64,000 nt of DNA, taken from Halorussus gelatinilyticus. Its GTDB lineage: Archaea; Halobacteriota; Halobacteria; Halobacteriales; Haladaptataceae. The notes below the pieces were generated by a model. That model was not told the origin of the DNA. It did not search any database and saw nothing but the letters and a program-made list of their open reading frames with translations. Each line of letters begins with the position of its first letter. Positions within the stretch are counted from its first letter, which is position 1. Position numbers and translations under genes: made by a program. The stretch is taken from assembly GCF_023238445.1 (NCBI RefSeq), contig NZ_CP096658.1, forward strand, positions 3,410,001 to 3,474,000, written 5' to 3'. Below are positions 16,613 through 24,560 of the stretch, piece by piece.

Positions 16613-17209
16613 ATGAGCGACCGGAGAGCCAATTCCGGGACCGACCGGTCGGAGTCGGAGCCGCCCGCCGACCCCGATCTGGAGGACCTGCTGGACGAAC
16701 TCGAAACGCTCGAAGAGACCGTGGACGACCCCGACGAGCGCGAGCAGGTCCGCGAGACGATGCGGATGGCCCGGCGGGTCTCGACGCCGAGCGCGTTCGG
16801 CCGGGTCATCCGGGGGTTCGACCGCCACGACGCCGCGGAGGCGCTGGTCGGGAGCGTGGTGTTCGGGATTCCGATGCTGGTCGAGGGCGGGACCGTCGAA
16901 ATCGGCGAGTTCATCGCGGCCCACCCGGCCTCGCTGCTGGTCACGCTCGGGGGAACGGTGGCACTGGTGGTCGGTCTGCTCTACGTCGCCGAAATCCAGC
17001 AGGTCGAGATTCACCGCCCGCTGTTCGGGGTCGTCCCCCGCCGACTCGTGGGCGTCCTCGGCGTCTCGTTTCTCACCGCGCTCGGGATGATGACCGTCTG
17101 GGGGCGCGTCGATTGGGCCGACCCGTGGCTCGCGCTCTGCCAGACGAGCGTGACGTTCTCGGCGATGGCGCTCGGGGCCGGACTCGGCGACATCCTGCCG
17201 GGGTCGTGA
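16613..17209 (+). CDS. DUF2391-like membrane protein
   Basis: The 198-residue protein has an acidic, probably coiled-coil N-terminus (LEDLLDELETLEETVDDPDEREQ, about residues 25-47). Four hydrophobic segments follow from about residue 80 (ALVGSVVFGIPMLV, ASLLVTLGGTVALVVGLLYVA, RLVGVLGVSFLTALGMMTVW, TSVTFSAMALGAGLGDIL). This layout matches DUF2391/TIGR02587 haloarchaeal membrane proteins, whose function is unknown. The divergent neighbour is the SDR gene. Confidence 0.75.
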   Translation: MSDRRANSGTDRSESEPPADPDLEDLLDELETLEETVDDPDEREQVRETMRMARRVSTPSAFGRVIRGFDRHDAAEALVGSVVFGIPMLVEGGTVEIGEFIAAHPASLLVTLGGTVALVVGLLYVAEIQQVEIHRPLFGVVPRRLVGVLGVSFLTALGMMTVWGRVDWADPWLALCQTSVTFSAMALGAGLGDILPGS

Positions 17210-17348
17210 CTGACGCCGGGAGTCGCGGTCGCTCGCGGCCGTCTGCGGCGGTTCGGAGAATTTGTTAGATATTCTACTCGACAACACAAAGTATATCCGT
17301 GTAGTGAGGGTATTGGTACCCGTTCACACAGGACTTCTGGTGAGACGC

Positions 17349-17504
17349 ATGATAGAATGCCCACATTGCGGTTCGGACCTGAATCGGCAAGCGAAGACGC
17401 AGACGCGGCGAAACGGCGAACCACTCGGCGGTAAATCGACCGGTTCAGAACTGGTCTCTTGTCCCGACTGCGACGAGATGATAGACGGATTCACGGCGCA
17501 CTGA
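17349..17504 (+). CDS. 51-residue zinc-ribbon protein
   Basis: The protein has two CxxC knuckles, CPHCG near the N-terminus and CPDCD near residue 40, separated by a basic loop (RQAKTQTRRNGEPLGGKS). It is a typical haloarchaeal single zinc-ribbon microprotein. The ATG at 17349 is preceded by GGTGAG as a possible ribosome-binding site and by TATA-like GTATAT (about 17291-17296), so it probably has a short leader, unlike most genes here. Role unknown. Confidence 0.7.
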   Translation: MIECPHCGSDLNRQAKTQTRRNGEPLGGKSTGSELVSCPDCDEMIDGFTAH

Positions 17505-17540
17505 CTCGGCCCGGTCTCCCGATTTTTCGTCTCAGACGCG

Positions 17541-17966
17541 TCAGAGCGACGCGAACGCCTCGCGGGCGTTCTCGACGGCGGCCTCCTTCTCGGCGGGGTA
17601 GGCTTCGACTTTGGCGCGGAAGGTGATTCCCTCGCCGAGTTCGGCCTCGCCGCGGTAGGCCGCCTGCTTGTCGAGGCGGAGGAACAGCGAGCAGTTGTCG
17701 TCCACGCGCTCGTCGAGTTCGTCCAGCAGGTCCTCGGCGTCGGGGAGTTGTGCCACCTTCGAGAGGACGTGGCGCATCTCGTCGGCGTTCTCGACGCGCG
17801 CCGAGAGGACGAGGATGCGGTCGCCGTGGTGGCCCTCGCTCGTCGCGCGCTCGATTTCGAACTCCTCGGGGAGGTAGGTCCGCAGGGCCTGCTCGACGCG
17901 CTTGTCGTCCTCGGTCGCGTAGCAGAACGCCCGCAGGTCGATGTAGTGGAACGGAACTTCGGCCAT
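17541..17966 (-). CDS. RNA-binding protein, PF01877/COG1325 family
   Basis: This 141-residue protein starts MAEVPFHYIDLRAFCYATEDDKRVEQALRTYL and contains GHHGDRILVLSARVENADEM and LFLRLDKQAAYRGEAEL. That matches the archaeal COG1325 family, described as a predicted exosome-associated RNA-binding protein. It is cytosolic. It is convergent with the zinc-ribbon gene, and a tandem repeat lies upstream of its start. The function is assigned by family only. Confidence 0.82.
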   Translation of the reverse strand: MAEVPFHYIDLRAFCYATEDDKRVEQALRTYLPEEFEIERATSEGHHGDRILVLSARVENADEMRHVLSKVAQLPDAEDLLDELDERVDDNCSLFLRLDKQAAYRGEAELGEGITFRAKVEAYPAEKEAAVENAREAFASL

Positions 17967-18269
17967 TGAGAGCGCGTAGGGTCCCCGAACGGAAAAAGGC
18001 GTTTCGTTCGGTTCAGTGGGTCGCTGTCGGGGAGGACGAAGTGTGGTGCGGCAGGTGTGCTGTGCGGCGGACGTGTAGTGCGGCGGTGTGCTGTGCGGCG
18101 GGTACGTGGTGCGGCAGGTGTGCTGTGCGGTTGCGGTGACTCCCGTACTAAGCCTGAAGCTAGCCCTCGCCGAACGAAGCCACCCGTTCGAGTATCACCG
18201 CTTTTGGTGACGCGAGCGATGCCACTCCCGAACGCAGACTCCGGAGAACAGTCGAGGGCCGCAGAAGCG
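17967..18269. other. intergenic region with about 31-bp tandem repeats
   Basis: No gene is supported. Between 18045 and 18139 there are three imperfect copies of an about 31-bp unit containing GTGCGGCAGGTGTGCTGTGC, at 18045, 18077 and 18108. The first and third copies share 23 identical bases; the middle is degenerate. The region is upstream of the RNA-binding protein gene on the minus strand. Confidence 0.6.
18045..18139. repeat. about 31-bp tandem repeat, three imperfect copies
   Basis: Copies begin at about 18045, 18077 and 18108 and share the core TGCGGC-GGTGTGCTGTGCGG. It is strongly G/T-rich on the plus strand, which gives marked strand asymmetry. Confidence 0.6.
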
Positions 18270-18458
18270 CTACTCCTCGTCTTCGACGGCTTCCAGCGAA
18301 TCCTCGGGGATGCCGGTCTCCTGTCCGTCCTCGAAACTGACGGTGTAGGTGCTGTCGCCGAACATCGTGTCCATGACCTGCGTGATCTGGCCTTCTTCGC
18401 CGTCGTACTCGCTGTGCTCGTCGTGCAGGATGACGCGGTCGTCTTCCTCGAAGCTCAT
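18270..18458 (-). CDS. 62-residue SH3-like acidic protein
   Basis: The protein starts MSFEEDDRVILHDEHSEYDGEEGQ, continues TYTVSFEDGQETGIPEDSL, and ends in an acidic tail. The strand pattern resembles a small SH3/DUF1918-like barrel seen in many haloarchaea. It is probably soluble. It is monocistronic. No function is known; the call rests on compositional fit and the conserved-looking pattern. Confidence 0.7.
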   Translation of the reverse strand: MSFEEDDRVILHDEHSEYDGEEGQITQVMDTMFGDSTYTVSFEDGQETGIPEDSLEAVEDEE

Positions 18459-18573
18459 GGGTCGTGATAGCCTCGCTGGTGGTAAAAACGACCCGGTTCG
18501 GCGTCGGGCCTCTGGGCGGTCCGGGCGACGGTCGAACTGACCGTCGCCCGGACCGTCCGTCGCGCGTCGAATC

Positions 18574-20052
18574 TCACTCTGTGGTCGTGGCGGTCCCGCC
18601 GGACCCGCCGATTGCGACGCCCGTCGCGTCGGCGGCGAACTCGGCGAGGTCGGCCACGACGCGCTCGGCGACGTGGTTGCGCTCGAAGTACTCCTCTGTG
18701 TTGGGCTTCCCGCTACCGGGCATGAACAGATGGTTGAGTCGGTCGTACCGCCGGAACGTGACGTTCGACTCGCCGCCGAGCGCGTCCTTCCAGAGCGGCA
18801 GGTCGTCCTCGACCGTGACCTGATAGTCGCGCTCGCCGAACAGGAGCAGTCGCGGGAGTTCGAGGTTTCGGGCGGTCTTCAGGTGGTCGTACTCCGCGAG
18901 CGTTCGCCAGTACTCGTCGCCGCCGAGGTGGACCACTTCGTCGTCGGGGAAGTCGAGCCCGCGAATCTGCTCGGCGATGTGACGCGCGTTGTTCAGTTGC
19001 TCGCGCTCGGCGTCGGTGACGGTGCCGTCCAGTTCCACGAGGTGGCGGTTCTGGTCGAGGATGGCGTCGCTCGCGGACCGGGCCAGCGGCGCGAGCATGG
19101 CGACGCCGGCGAGGTTCCCGTCGCGGGCGGCGATGCGCGGTGTGAGGGTCCCGCCGAGGCTGTGGCCCGTGACCACCGCGTCGCCGTCCGCGACGAGGTC
19201 GGTGCCCCGGAGCGCCGCCACGGCCGCGAGCGCGTCGTTCGTCACCACCTCGTCGATGGTTATCTCCGCGAGGTTCACGTCGCAGGCGACGGTGCGCTTC
19301 TGGTACCGGAGGACGGCGACGCCGCGGGAGGCCAGCCCCCACGCGAGGTCCTTGTAGACCTTGTTCGGGCCGGAGGTGCCGTCGCGGTCTACCGGTCCCG
19401 AGCCGTGGACGAGGACGACGCCCGGCACGCGCTCGACGCCCATCGGCAGGGTCAGCGTCCCCTCCAGCGTGCAGGCGTCGGTCGCTCGGAGCGAGACGGT
19501 GCGCTCGGTGAACGCCGACTGGTCGGCGTACGCTGGGGATGACCACTCTTCGGCCACGCGCCGAATCTGGAAGCCGCCGATGGCCTCGGAGCCGAAGTAC
19601 AGGACGACCTCCCGGCGGCCGCGCTCGAACTCGGCGACGCCGGTCACCACGCGGTAGCGGTTCTGCTCGGAGACCTCCAGCGCCGTGAAGGTCCGGAACG
19701 CGCCGATTTGGCCCTCCAATCCGGTCCAGACCTGTTCGAGTCGTTGCGTCGAAATCTGTTCGGCCGCGGTCGAGTCGAATCGCCCGTGGGCCTCCTCGAA
19801 GGAACCGTCGGCGAGGAGACCGACGAACGCTCTCGCGCGTCGTTTCAGTTCCTCGGGGGTCGGCGTGCCGCTTGTCGTCTCGGCGTCGCTCTCCGTCTCG
19901 GTCTCGGACGGTGCGGTCGTCGCGAGCGTGGTGGAGGTCGCGGTCGATACGGTCGTGTTGGTGGCGTCGCCGGCACCCTGACAGCCGGCCAGCAGTGCCG
20001 TCAGGCCGGAGCCGACTGCAGTCAGGACATCGCGTCGGTCGAATCGTGTCAT
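18574..20052 (-). CDS. Tat-exported lipoprotein, DUF3887-like domain plus alpha/beta hydrolase
   Basis: The 492-residue protein has a twin-arginine signal (FDRRDVLTAVG) with a lipobox LLAGC (Cys24), then a Thr/Ser linker. A DUF3887-like domain follows (about 66-165, LLADGSFEEAHGRFD). The hydrolase domain is at about 185-490: oxyanion region VLVHGSGPVDRDG, nucleophile elbow GHSLGG (Ser298), Asp in LLFGERDYQV and His in RLNHLFMPG. It should be a cell-surface esterase or peptidase of unknown substrate. The ATG at 20052 is set by the signal peptide; the upstream extension crosses repeats and palindromes. Confidence 0.88.
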   Translation of the reverse strand: MTRFDRRDVLTAVGSGLTALLAGCQGAGDATNTTVSTATSTTLATTAPSETETESDAETTSGTPTPEELKRRARAFVGLLADGSFEEAHGRFDSTAAEQISTQRLEQVWTGLEGQIGAFRTFTALEVSEQNRYRVVTGVAEFERGRREVVLYFGSEAIGGFQIRRVAEEWSSPAYADQSAFTERTVSLRATDACTLEGTLTLPMGVERVPGVVLVHGSGPVDRDGTSGPNKVYKDLAWGLASRGVAVLRYQKRTVACDVNLAEITIDEVVTNDALAAVAALRGTDLVADGDAVVTGHSLGGTLTPRIAARDGNLAGVAMLAPLARSASDAILDQNRHLVELDGTVTDAEREQLNNARHIAEQIRGLDFPDDEVVHLGGDEYWRTLAEYDHLKTARNLELPRLLLFGERDYQVTVEDDLPLWKDALGGESNVTFRRYDRLNHLFMPGSGKPNTEEYFERNHVAERVVADLAEFAADATGVAIGGSGGTATTTE

Positions 20053-20090
20053 GGTTGGTCGTGGAGTCGTCAGCGGGGTCCGCTGTAGTC

Positions 20091-20140
20091 GCGGTGGCTT
20101 GCGGTAGTTTGCGGTGGTTCGCGGTCGTCTGCGGTCGTGC
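20091..20140. repeat. five-unit 10-bp tandem repeat (GCGGTNGTNT-like)
   Basis: Consecutive decamers gcggtggctt, gcggtagttt, gcggtggttc, gcggtcgtct, gcggtcgtgc each begin with GCGGT. They end exactly where the GTAAAG half-site starts. A second decamer array with a different sequence is at 15161-15220. Confidence 0.65.
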
Positions 20141-20189
20141 GTAAAGGAGGCTTGTCGTAAAGCCCCCTTTACAGTAAAGTCCCCTTTAC
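20141..20189. promoter_or_regulatory. candidate operator: two GTAAAG-N4-CTTTAC palindromes and a half-site
   Basis: GTAAAG at 20141-20146 is followed by perfect palindromes GTAAAG-CCCC-CTTTAC (20157-20172) and GTAAAG-TCCC-CTTTAC (20174-20189). Successive GTAAAG starts are 16 and 17 bases apart. The symmetry suggests a dimeric regulator binding cooperatively between the hydrolase lipoprotein gene and the NUDIX gene. Confidence 0.6.
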
Positions 20190-20363
20190 ACTCGGTATTA
20201 AAGCTAGCGGTGAAGCGTTCCGACCGCCGACAGGTTCGAGCGCGACCGCCGCCGACCGAAGGCTTATTCGGACGGCCGGACAAGCCTCGGAGTATGACTT
20301 CGCGCTCGCCCACAGCGGTCCGGTCCGCTCGCTGTCAGTCGATTCCGCTCGTACGACGTCCCG

Positions 20364-20927
20364 ATGACCACAGTTGACGACCTGTGGTATCTCGCCACCC
20401 GCGCGGACCAGCGCGCCGAGCAGGTCCACCACCGCCTGACCGACGCCCACGACGACTTCCTCGAACGACGCCACAGTCGCCGGGTCTCGCGCTCGCGGTT
20501 CCGCACCCTCGCCGAGCGCATCGCCGAGTTCGGCGCGCCCTACGGCGCACACTCGATAGTCTACCGACCGTCGGGCGAACTACTGCTGGTCTGGCACGCG
20601 GGCGTGGACATGTGGGTCGTCCCCGGCGGCGAACCCGACCCCGACGAGTCGTTCCGCCGGGCGGCCGAGCGAGAACTCGCCGAAGAGGCGGGCGTCGAGG
20701 CCAGTTACGACGGACTGGCGATGAACGTCCGAGTCGAAGTCCGGTGCGACGACTACGAGACGTGGGGTGTCCTCCCGCTGTTCGAGGCGCGCGTCGAGGG
20801 CGAGACCGCGCCCGAACCCGACGACCCCGACGGCGAGATCACGGACGCCGACTGGTTCGCGGACCTGCCCGAGAACACCCGCGACCGCGAGGACCTGCAG
20901 GCGTGGCGCGAGTTCGCGCTGGAGTGA
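20364..20927 (+). CDS. NUDIX hydrolase
   Basis: The 187-residue protein has the NUDIX box GGEPDPDESFRRAAERELAEEAGV (about residues 89-112) with the required Gly, Glu and REL-EE residues. An N-terminal helical region (DDLWYLATRADQRAEQVHHRL) is common in haloarchaeal members. It hydrolyses a nucleoside diphosphate linked to another moiety; the substrate is unknown. It is convergent with the TIM-barrel-like gene at 20961. Confidence 0.9.
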   Translation: MTTVDDLWYLATRADQRAEQVHHRLTDAHDDFLERRHSRRVSRSRFRTLAERIAEFGAPYGAHSIVYRPSGELLLVWHAGVDMWVVPGGEPDPDESFRRAAERELAEEAGVEASYDGLAMNVRVEVRCDDYETWGVLPLFEARVEGETAPEPDDPDGEITDADWFADLPENTRDREDLQAWREFALE

Positions 20928-20960
20928 CGCCGCGTTCGAGCGCCCGCCCGGAGACGGGCC

Positions 20961-21782
20961 TCACTCGTGGGAGACGCCCTCGCGGGCCTCGGCCTTCTTC
21001 CGGCGGAGCGCGGCCCGCGCGTTGCTGGCGTCGTAGCCGAAGAAGACGTTCTCGGCGTACTCGTCGGCGACCTCCGCGGCGTGGATGAGGTTGTCCACGT
21101 CCACGTCCACCGCGTAGAGTTCGACGCTGAAGGGAGCGTCGAGCGCGTCCCGAAAGCCGCTGGCGATGGTTTCGAGCCAGTAGGTCGTCTCGTAGGCCAT
21201 GTCGTAGAGCGGGACGACGAACTCGTCCACGTACTCGGCGAGCGCGTCCACGTCGAGTCCCGCTCGCTCGTAGAGGTGACCCGGATACGGGTCGGGGTAG
21301 AGCGTGAAGTATGTCTTGCCCGGAATCCGGTCGGCGGCCTCGGCGACGAACTCGGTGACGACGCTCGCGCGCCACTCGAAGCGGTCGTCGAAGTCGCTGG
21401 CCGCGAATCGCTCGTCGCACCGCTCGCAGTGACAGTACTCGGCGCGCGGGAATCCCACGTCGTCGAGTCGCACGTCGGGGTTCGCTTCGGCGCAGTCCGA
21501 GACGATTTCGAGGACGCCCTCGCGGTAGTCCTCGCGCGTCGGGCAGACGTACGCCCAGTCGAAGTAGCGCCGCTCGCGGGTGGCGAGGTCGCCCTCGTCG
21601 CTGACCGCCGCGAGGTCGGGGTCGGCCTCGACCGCGGCGTTGTCTCCGAAACACGACACCATGTTGACCGCCCCGTCGAGCGGTTCGGCCGACCTGCCGG
21701 TCACGTCCTTGACCTCGTAGAAACCGCGGTCGAACTCCGGCCAGTCGAGTTCCTCCTCGTTGCGCGTGACGACGCCGTACAT
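20961..21782 (-). CDS. conserved protein, possible TIM-barrel glycoside-hydrolase-like
   Basis: The 273-residue cytosolic protein contains the motif VRLDDVGFPRAEYCHCERCDERF, in which a CxCxxC cluster follows a barrel-strand-like DDVGFPR. It also has GKTYFTLYPDPYPG and FVVPLYDMAYETTYW. The layout recalls glycoside-hydrolase-like TIM barrels (COG1649 or alpha-galactosidase relatives) in which a Cys-rich loop follows a strand. No catalytic pair can be assigned with confidence. It is probably expressed alone. Moderate confidence in the gene, low in function. Confidence 0.7.
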   Translation of the reverse strand: MYGVVTRNEEELDWPEFDRGFYEVKDVTGRSAEPLDGAVNMVSCFGDNAAVEADPDLAAVSDEGDLATRERRYFDWAYVCPTREDYREGVLEIVSDCAEANPDVRLDDVGFPRAEYCHCERCDERFAASDFDDRFEWRASVVTEFVAEAADRIPGKTYFTLYPDPYPGHLYERAGLDVDALAEYVDEFVVPLYDMAYETTYWLETIASGFRDALDAPFSVELYAVDVDVDNLIHAAEVADEYAENVFFGYDASNARAALRRKKAEAREGVSHE

Positions 21783-21825
21783 ACCCGCCGTTGGTCGCCG
21801 TCGCGGGTAAGTGGTTCGCTCTCGC

Positions 21826-22605
21826 CTATCCGCGATTGCACCCCTGCGGCAGCGTCGCGTTGGTCGGCGCGGACCGGTTCACCGAACCGACCGACCAGTT
21901 CGAGGCCTCGCCCTTGATGATCAGCGCCTCGCCGACCGTTCCGTTCTCGACCACGATGTCGGGTTTCTTCTCGCCCGCGGCGGGCGCGATCGGGTCGCCG
22001 GTCGTGCGCTGGCCGAGCGACGTGTTGCCACAGAGGATGGCCGCGTCCACGACGAGGCGGTCGATGACGACCCCCGAGACGGTGCTGTTCTTCGTCCACT
22101 GGCGGTCGATGGTCCGGTTCTCGACGTTCGGGTCGAAGAAGCTCCCGCCGGGCACGTTGAGGACGGACTTGTTCCGGATGACGAGTTTCCGGGCGGTGAC
22201 GTTCTTCATCCGGGCGCGCTCGATGGCGAACCGACCCACCGAGACGTTCGAGAGCGTGACGTTCGTCCGCCGCCCATTCTCGGTCGTCGCGTTCCGGACG
22301 ACGACGTTCCGGACCGTCGCGTTCAGCACCGTCGAGTTGCGTATCAGCCACGTCTTGACCGTCACGTTCTCGAGCGACACCTTGTACTGGGCGAACGAGT
22401 CGTCCGCGTCGGATGCTCCGGCATCCGACGCGGACGCGGTAGCGTTAGCATCGGAGACTGCACCGGCAGTCCGGTGAATCGATTCGCCGGGGCGCTGTAC
22501 CGGACCGTCGTCCCCGCTGTCGGTCCCGACGCCGACGGCCGGTCCCACTCCGGCTAACAGGACGGCGAGCGCGAGCGCGACGGCGGGAAGTGGTCGAGCG
22601 TTCAT
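21826..22605 (-). CDS. secreted, N-glycosylation-sequon-rich protein
   Basis: The 259-residue protein has a Sec-type signal (MNARPLPAVALALAVLLAGVGPAVG). The mature part has about 16 NxS/T sequons, mostly in short repeating strands such as NVTVKTWLIRNSTVLNATVRN and NVSVGRFAIERARMKNVT. This suggests a right-handed beta-helix ladder with glycans on one face. No C-terminal anchor is visible. A TATA-like TTTATTT (minus strand, about 22630-22637) lies some 28 bases upstream. The AglB/AglJ system at 37-57 kb could glycosylate it. Function unknown. Confidence 0.75.
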   Translation of the reverse strand: MNARPLPAVALALAVLLAGVGPAVGVGTDSGDDGPVQRPGESIHRTAGAVSDANATASASDAGASDADDSFAQYKVSLENVTVKTWLIRNSTVLNATVRNVVVRNATTENGRRTNVTLSNVSVGRFAIERARMKNVTARKLVIRNKSVLNVPGGSFFDPNVENRTIDRQWTKNSTVSGVVIDRLVVDAAILCGNTSLGQRTTGDPIAPAAGEKKPDIVVENGTVGEALIIKGEASNWSVGSVNRSAPTNATLPQGCNRG

Positions 22606-22764
22606 CTCCGAAGGAGTACTCCGAGGCCGGAAATAAACGAAAACGACTGTTCTGTCCGTTTTGTCTCGTAACGGAACGTTTCGTGCAAAGTAGCCGCCAC
22701 TTATCTCGACTTCCGACCGAGGGTCGCGGTCGCCGGAATCGGCGGTCGGTGCGCAATTGCGTCG

Positions 22765-22790
22765 CGGGCCGACGCCGCGGCGTCGGCCCG
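22765..22790. repeat. 26-bp perfect palindrome downstream of pyrI
   Basis: The left arm CGGGCCGACGCCG is followed directly by its exact complement with no spacer. It is 26 bases past the pyrI stop on the minus strand and not followed by a T-run, so it is not a standard intrinsic terminator. In single-stranded RNA it would form a very stable hairpin. Confidence 0.6.
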
Positions 22791-22815
22791 TAAGTCGTGT
22801 CTCGACTCGCCGGCC

Positions 22816-23277
22816 TTACTCGACCGCGATGTGGGCCGCGAGGTCCTCGCGGACGATGGTGTCGCAGTACTCGCAGCGCACGCCGTCGTCCAGCACGTCG
22901 AACTTCGTCTCGACCGGTTCGTCGGCGTTCGTGATGCAGTTGTGGTTCGGACACGAGAGGACGCCGACCACGCGCTCGGGGCGTTCGAGATACTGCTTCT
23001 CGGCGACCTCGTACTCCCGGATGATGTTGATGGTCGCCTCCGGCGCGATGAGCGACAGCACGTCCACCTCGTCTTGGCTCAACTCGCGGTCCTCGACCTT
23101 CACGATGTCCTTGTGGCCCATCCGGTCACTCGGGATGTTCATCCCGACGCTGACGGTCTCGCCCGACTCGCCGTCGATGCCGAGGATGGCGAGGACGTTG
23201 AGCGCCTGTCCGGCGCGGATGTGGTCGATGACGGTCCCCCTCGGAATCTTGCTGACGCGGAGTTGGTGGTCGCTCAT
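22816..23277 (-). CDS. pyrI: aspartate carbamoyltransferase regulatory subunit
   Basis: The 153-residue protein has the N-terminal nucleotide-binding domain ([24 protein letters not shown]) and the zinc domain with all four ligands: CPNHNC followed by CEYC (C-x4-C...C-x2-C). It binds CTP/ATP and links catalytic trimers in the pyrimidine pathway. Its ATG overlaps the pyrB stop by four bases, giving stoichiometric coupled translation. Confidence 0.96.
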   Translation of the reverse strand: MSDHQLRVSKIPRGTVIDHIRAGQALNVLAILGIDGESGETVSVGMNIPSDRMGHKDIVKVEDRELSQDEVDVLSLIAPEATINIIREYEVAEKQYLERPERVVGVLSCPNHNCITNADEPVETKFDVLDDGVRCEYCDTIVREDLAAHIAVE

Positions 23278-24188
23278 CGGTCTCCCTCCAAGAGTTGGTC
23301 GAGCAGCGCCATCCGGACCGGCACGCCGTTGTGGGCCTGCTCGAAGTACGTCGCGTAGTCGGTGTCGTCCACCTCGGGTGCGATCTCGTCCACGCGCGGG
23401 AGCGGGTGCATCACGGTCAGGTCGTCTTTCGCCGGTCCGAGTGTTTCGAGGTCGATACCGTACTCGCCCGCGACCTCCTGATACTCGTTCTCGTCGGGGA
23501 AGCGCTCGCGCTGGATGCGCGTGACGTAGAGGACGTCGAGCGACGGCAGAATCTCCTCTAACTCGGTGTGCTCGCGCACCATCGCGCCCTCCTCGTGGAG
23601 GTCGTAGCGCACGCTCCGGGGGAGCTTCAGACTCTCGGGGCTGACGAAGTGCTGGTCGGCGTCGAAGTTCGTCAGCGCGTGGGCCAGCGAGTGGACGGTG
23701 CGGCCGTACTTCAGGTCGCCCATGATGCCGATTGTCAGGTCGTCCAACCCCGCGTTCTCTCGAATCGTGTAGAGGTCGAGCAACGTCTGGGTCGGGTGGT
23801 GGCCCGCGCCGTCGCCCGCGTTGAGCAGGGGCACGTCCACGAACTCGCCGACCATCTTCGCCGCGCCCTGACTCGGGTGGCGCAACACGAGCGCGTCGGC
23901 GTAGCCCTCGATGACGCGCGCGGTGTCGGCCAGACTCTCGCCCTTCTTGACCGACGAGGACTCGACGGTGCCCATGTCCACCGTGTCGCCCCCGAGGCGC
24001 TTGATGGCTGTCTCGAAGCTCATCTTCGTCCGGGTACTCGGCTCGAAGAAGCACAGTCCCAGTATCGCGTCCTCGTGGCGGTCCCCGAACGCGGCCGGGT
24101 CGGCGTCGAACTCCGCCGCGCGGTCGAGGACCGACTCTACGTCCTCCCGAGAGAGTTGTTTCGCAGTGATGAGGTGGTCGTCCCGCAT
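23274..24188 (-). CDS. pyrB: aspartate carbamoyltransferase catalytic subunit
   Basis: The 304-residue protein has the carbamoyl-phosphate site [13 protein letters not shown] (about residues 48-60), [26 protein letters not shown] and the C-terminal MHPLPRVDE. It condenses aspartate with carbamoyl phosphate in UMP synthesis. Full length. The ATG at 24188 follows from alignment to [13 protein letters not shown]-type family starts. It is first in the pyrB-pyrI operon; the 370-base upstream gap may include its leader. Confidence 0.96.
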   Translation of the reverse strand: MRDDHLITAKQLSREDVESVLDRAAEFDADPAAFGDRHEDAILGLCFFEPSTRTKMSFETAIKRLGGDTVDMGTVESSSVKKGESLADTARVIEGYADALVLRHPSQGAAKMVGEFVDVPLLNAGDGAGHHPTQTLLDLYTIRENAGLDDLTIGIMGDLKYGRTVHSLAHALTNFDADQHFVSPESLKLPRSVRYDLHEEGAMVREHTELEEILPSLDVLYVTRIQRERFPDENEYQEVAGEYGIDLETLGPAKDDLTVMHPLPRVDEIAPEVDDTDYATYFEQAHNGVPVRMALLDQLLEGDR

Positions 24189-24560
24189 TGGTAGAGTAGG
24201 GTAGTGGACGCGCCTTGAATGTCTCGGACTGGGATTCGAATTCGAGAGACAAACCGGTGGCACGCGCGAAATTCACCCGAGGGCTTAAGGCCGAAGCCGG
24301 GACGAACCCCGCTCGGACGTGTCGCTCGGTCGCGCGAGCAACGGCCGACCGGAGCGGGCGACGGTCGCGTGACCGGCGCGAGCGGTTGCGGGCAGATAGC
24401 TGGCGAGTCAGTCAGCAGTGTCGTCCGGCGGTGTCGCCGCCTCGCTGGAGGCGGGAACGCCGCTTTCCCCCAAGGCGGCGACACCGCCCTACCCCGTAAC
24501 TACCAGTCCGACTAATCCGAGAGGACGGAGCCTAATTACCCGAGCGTCGTAGCGACGGGT
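24189..24560. other. pyrB-cutA divergent intergenic region
   Basis: No gene is supported. A 16-bp perfect inverted repeat GGCGGTGTCGCCGCCT (24427-24442) / AGGCGGCGACACCGCC (24473-24488) encloses a 30-base loop. A TATA-like CCTAATTACC (24531-24540) lies about 26 bases before cutA. AT-rich GGCTTAAGGCC (about 24281-24291) is a possible distal pyrB promoter element. Confidence 0.55.
24427..24488. repeat. 16-bp inverted repeat with 30-base loop
   Basis: The arms at 24427-24442 and 24473-24488 are exact reverse complements. The element lies 72 bases upstream of the cutA start. It could be an RNA hairpin or the remnant of a small mobile element; no direct repeats flank it. Confidence 0.6.

Larger units (their letters stand above)
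20053..20363. other. divergent regulatory region with decamers and paired palindromes
   Basis: No gene is supported. From left to right it holds five 10-bp units (20091-20140), a GTAAAG half-site (20141-20146), two palindromes GTAAAG-N4-CTTTAC (20157-20172 and 20174-20189), and an AT-rich TATTAAAG (about 20196-20203) that could serve as TATA on either strand. Confidence 0.65.

Noticed and set aside
18045-18139. A CRISPR array
   Set aside because: Repeat units are contiguous without unique spacers and no cas genes are present.
20220-20260. tRNA-like GGTTCGAGC segment
   Set aside because: No acceptor, D or anticodon arms can be drawn around it; no tRNA gene was recognised anywhere in the window.
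22765-22790. Intrinsic terminator for pyrI
   Set aside because: The hairpin is not followed by a T-run on the pyrI strand, and archaeal termination relies mainly on T-runs.
24427-24488. Insertion-sequence end
   Set aside because: No transposase or flanking target duplication is visible.
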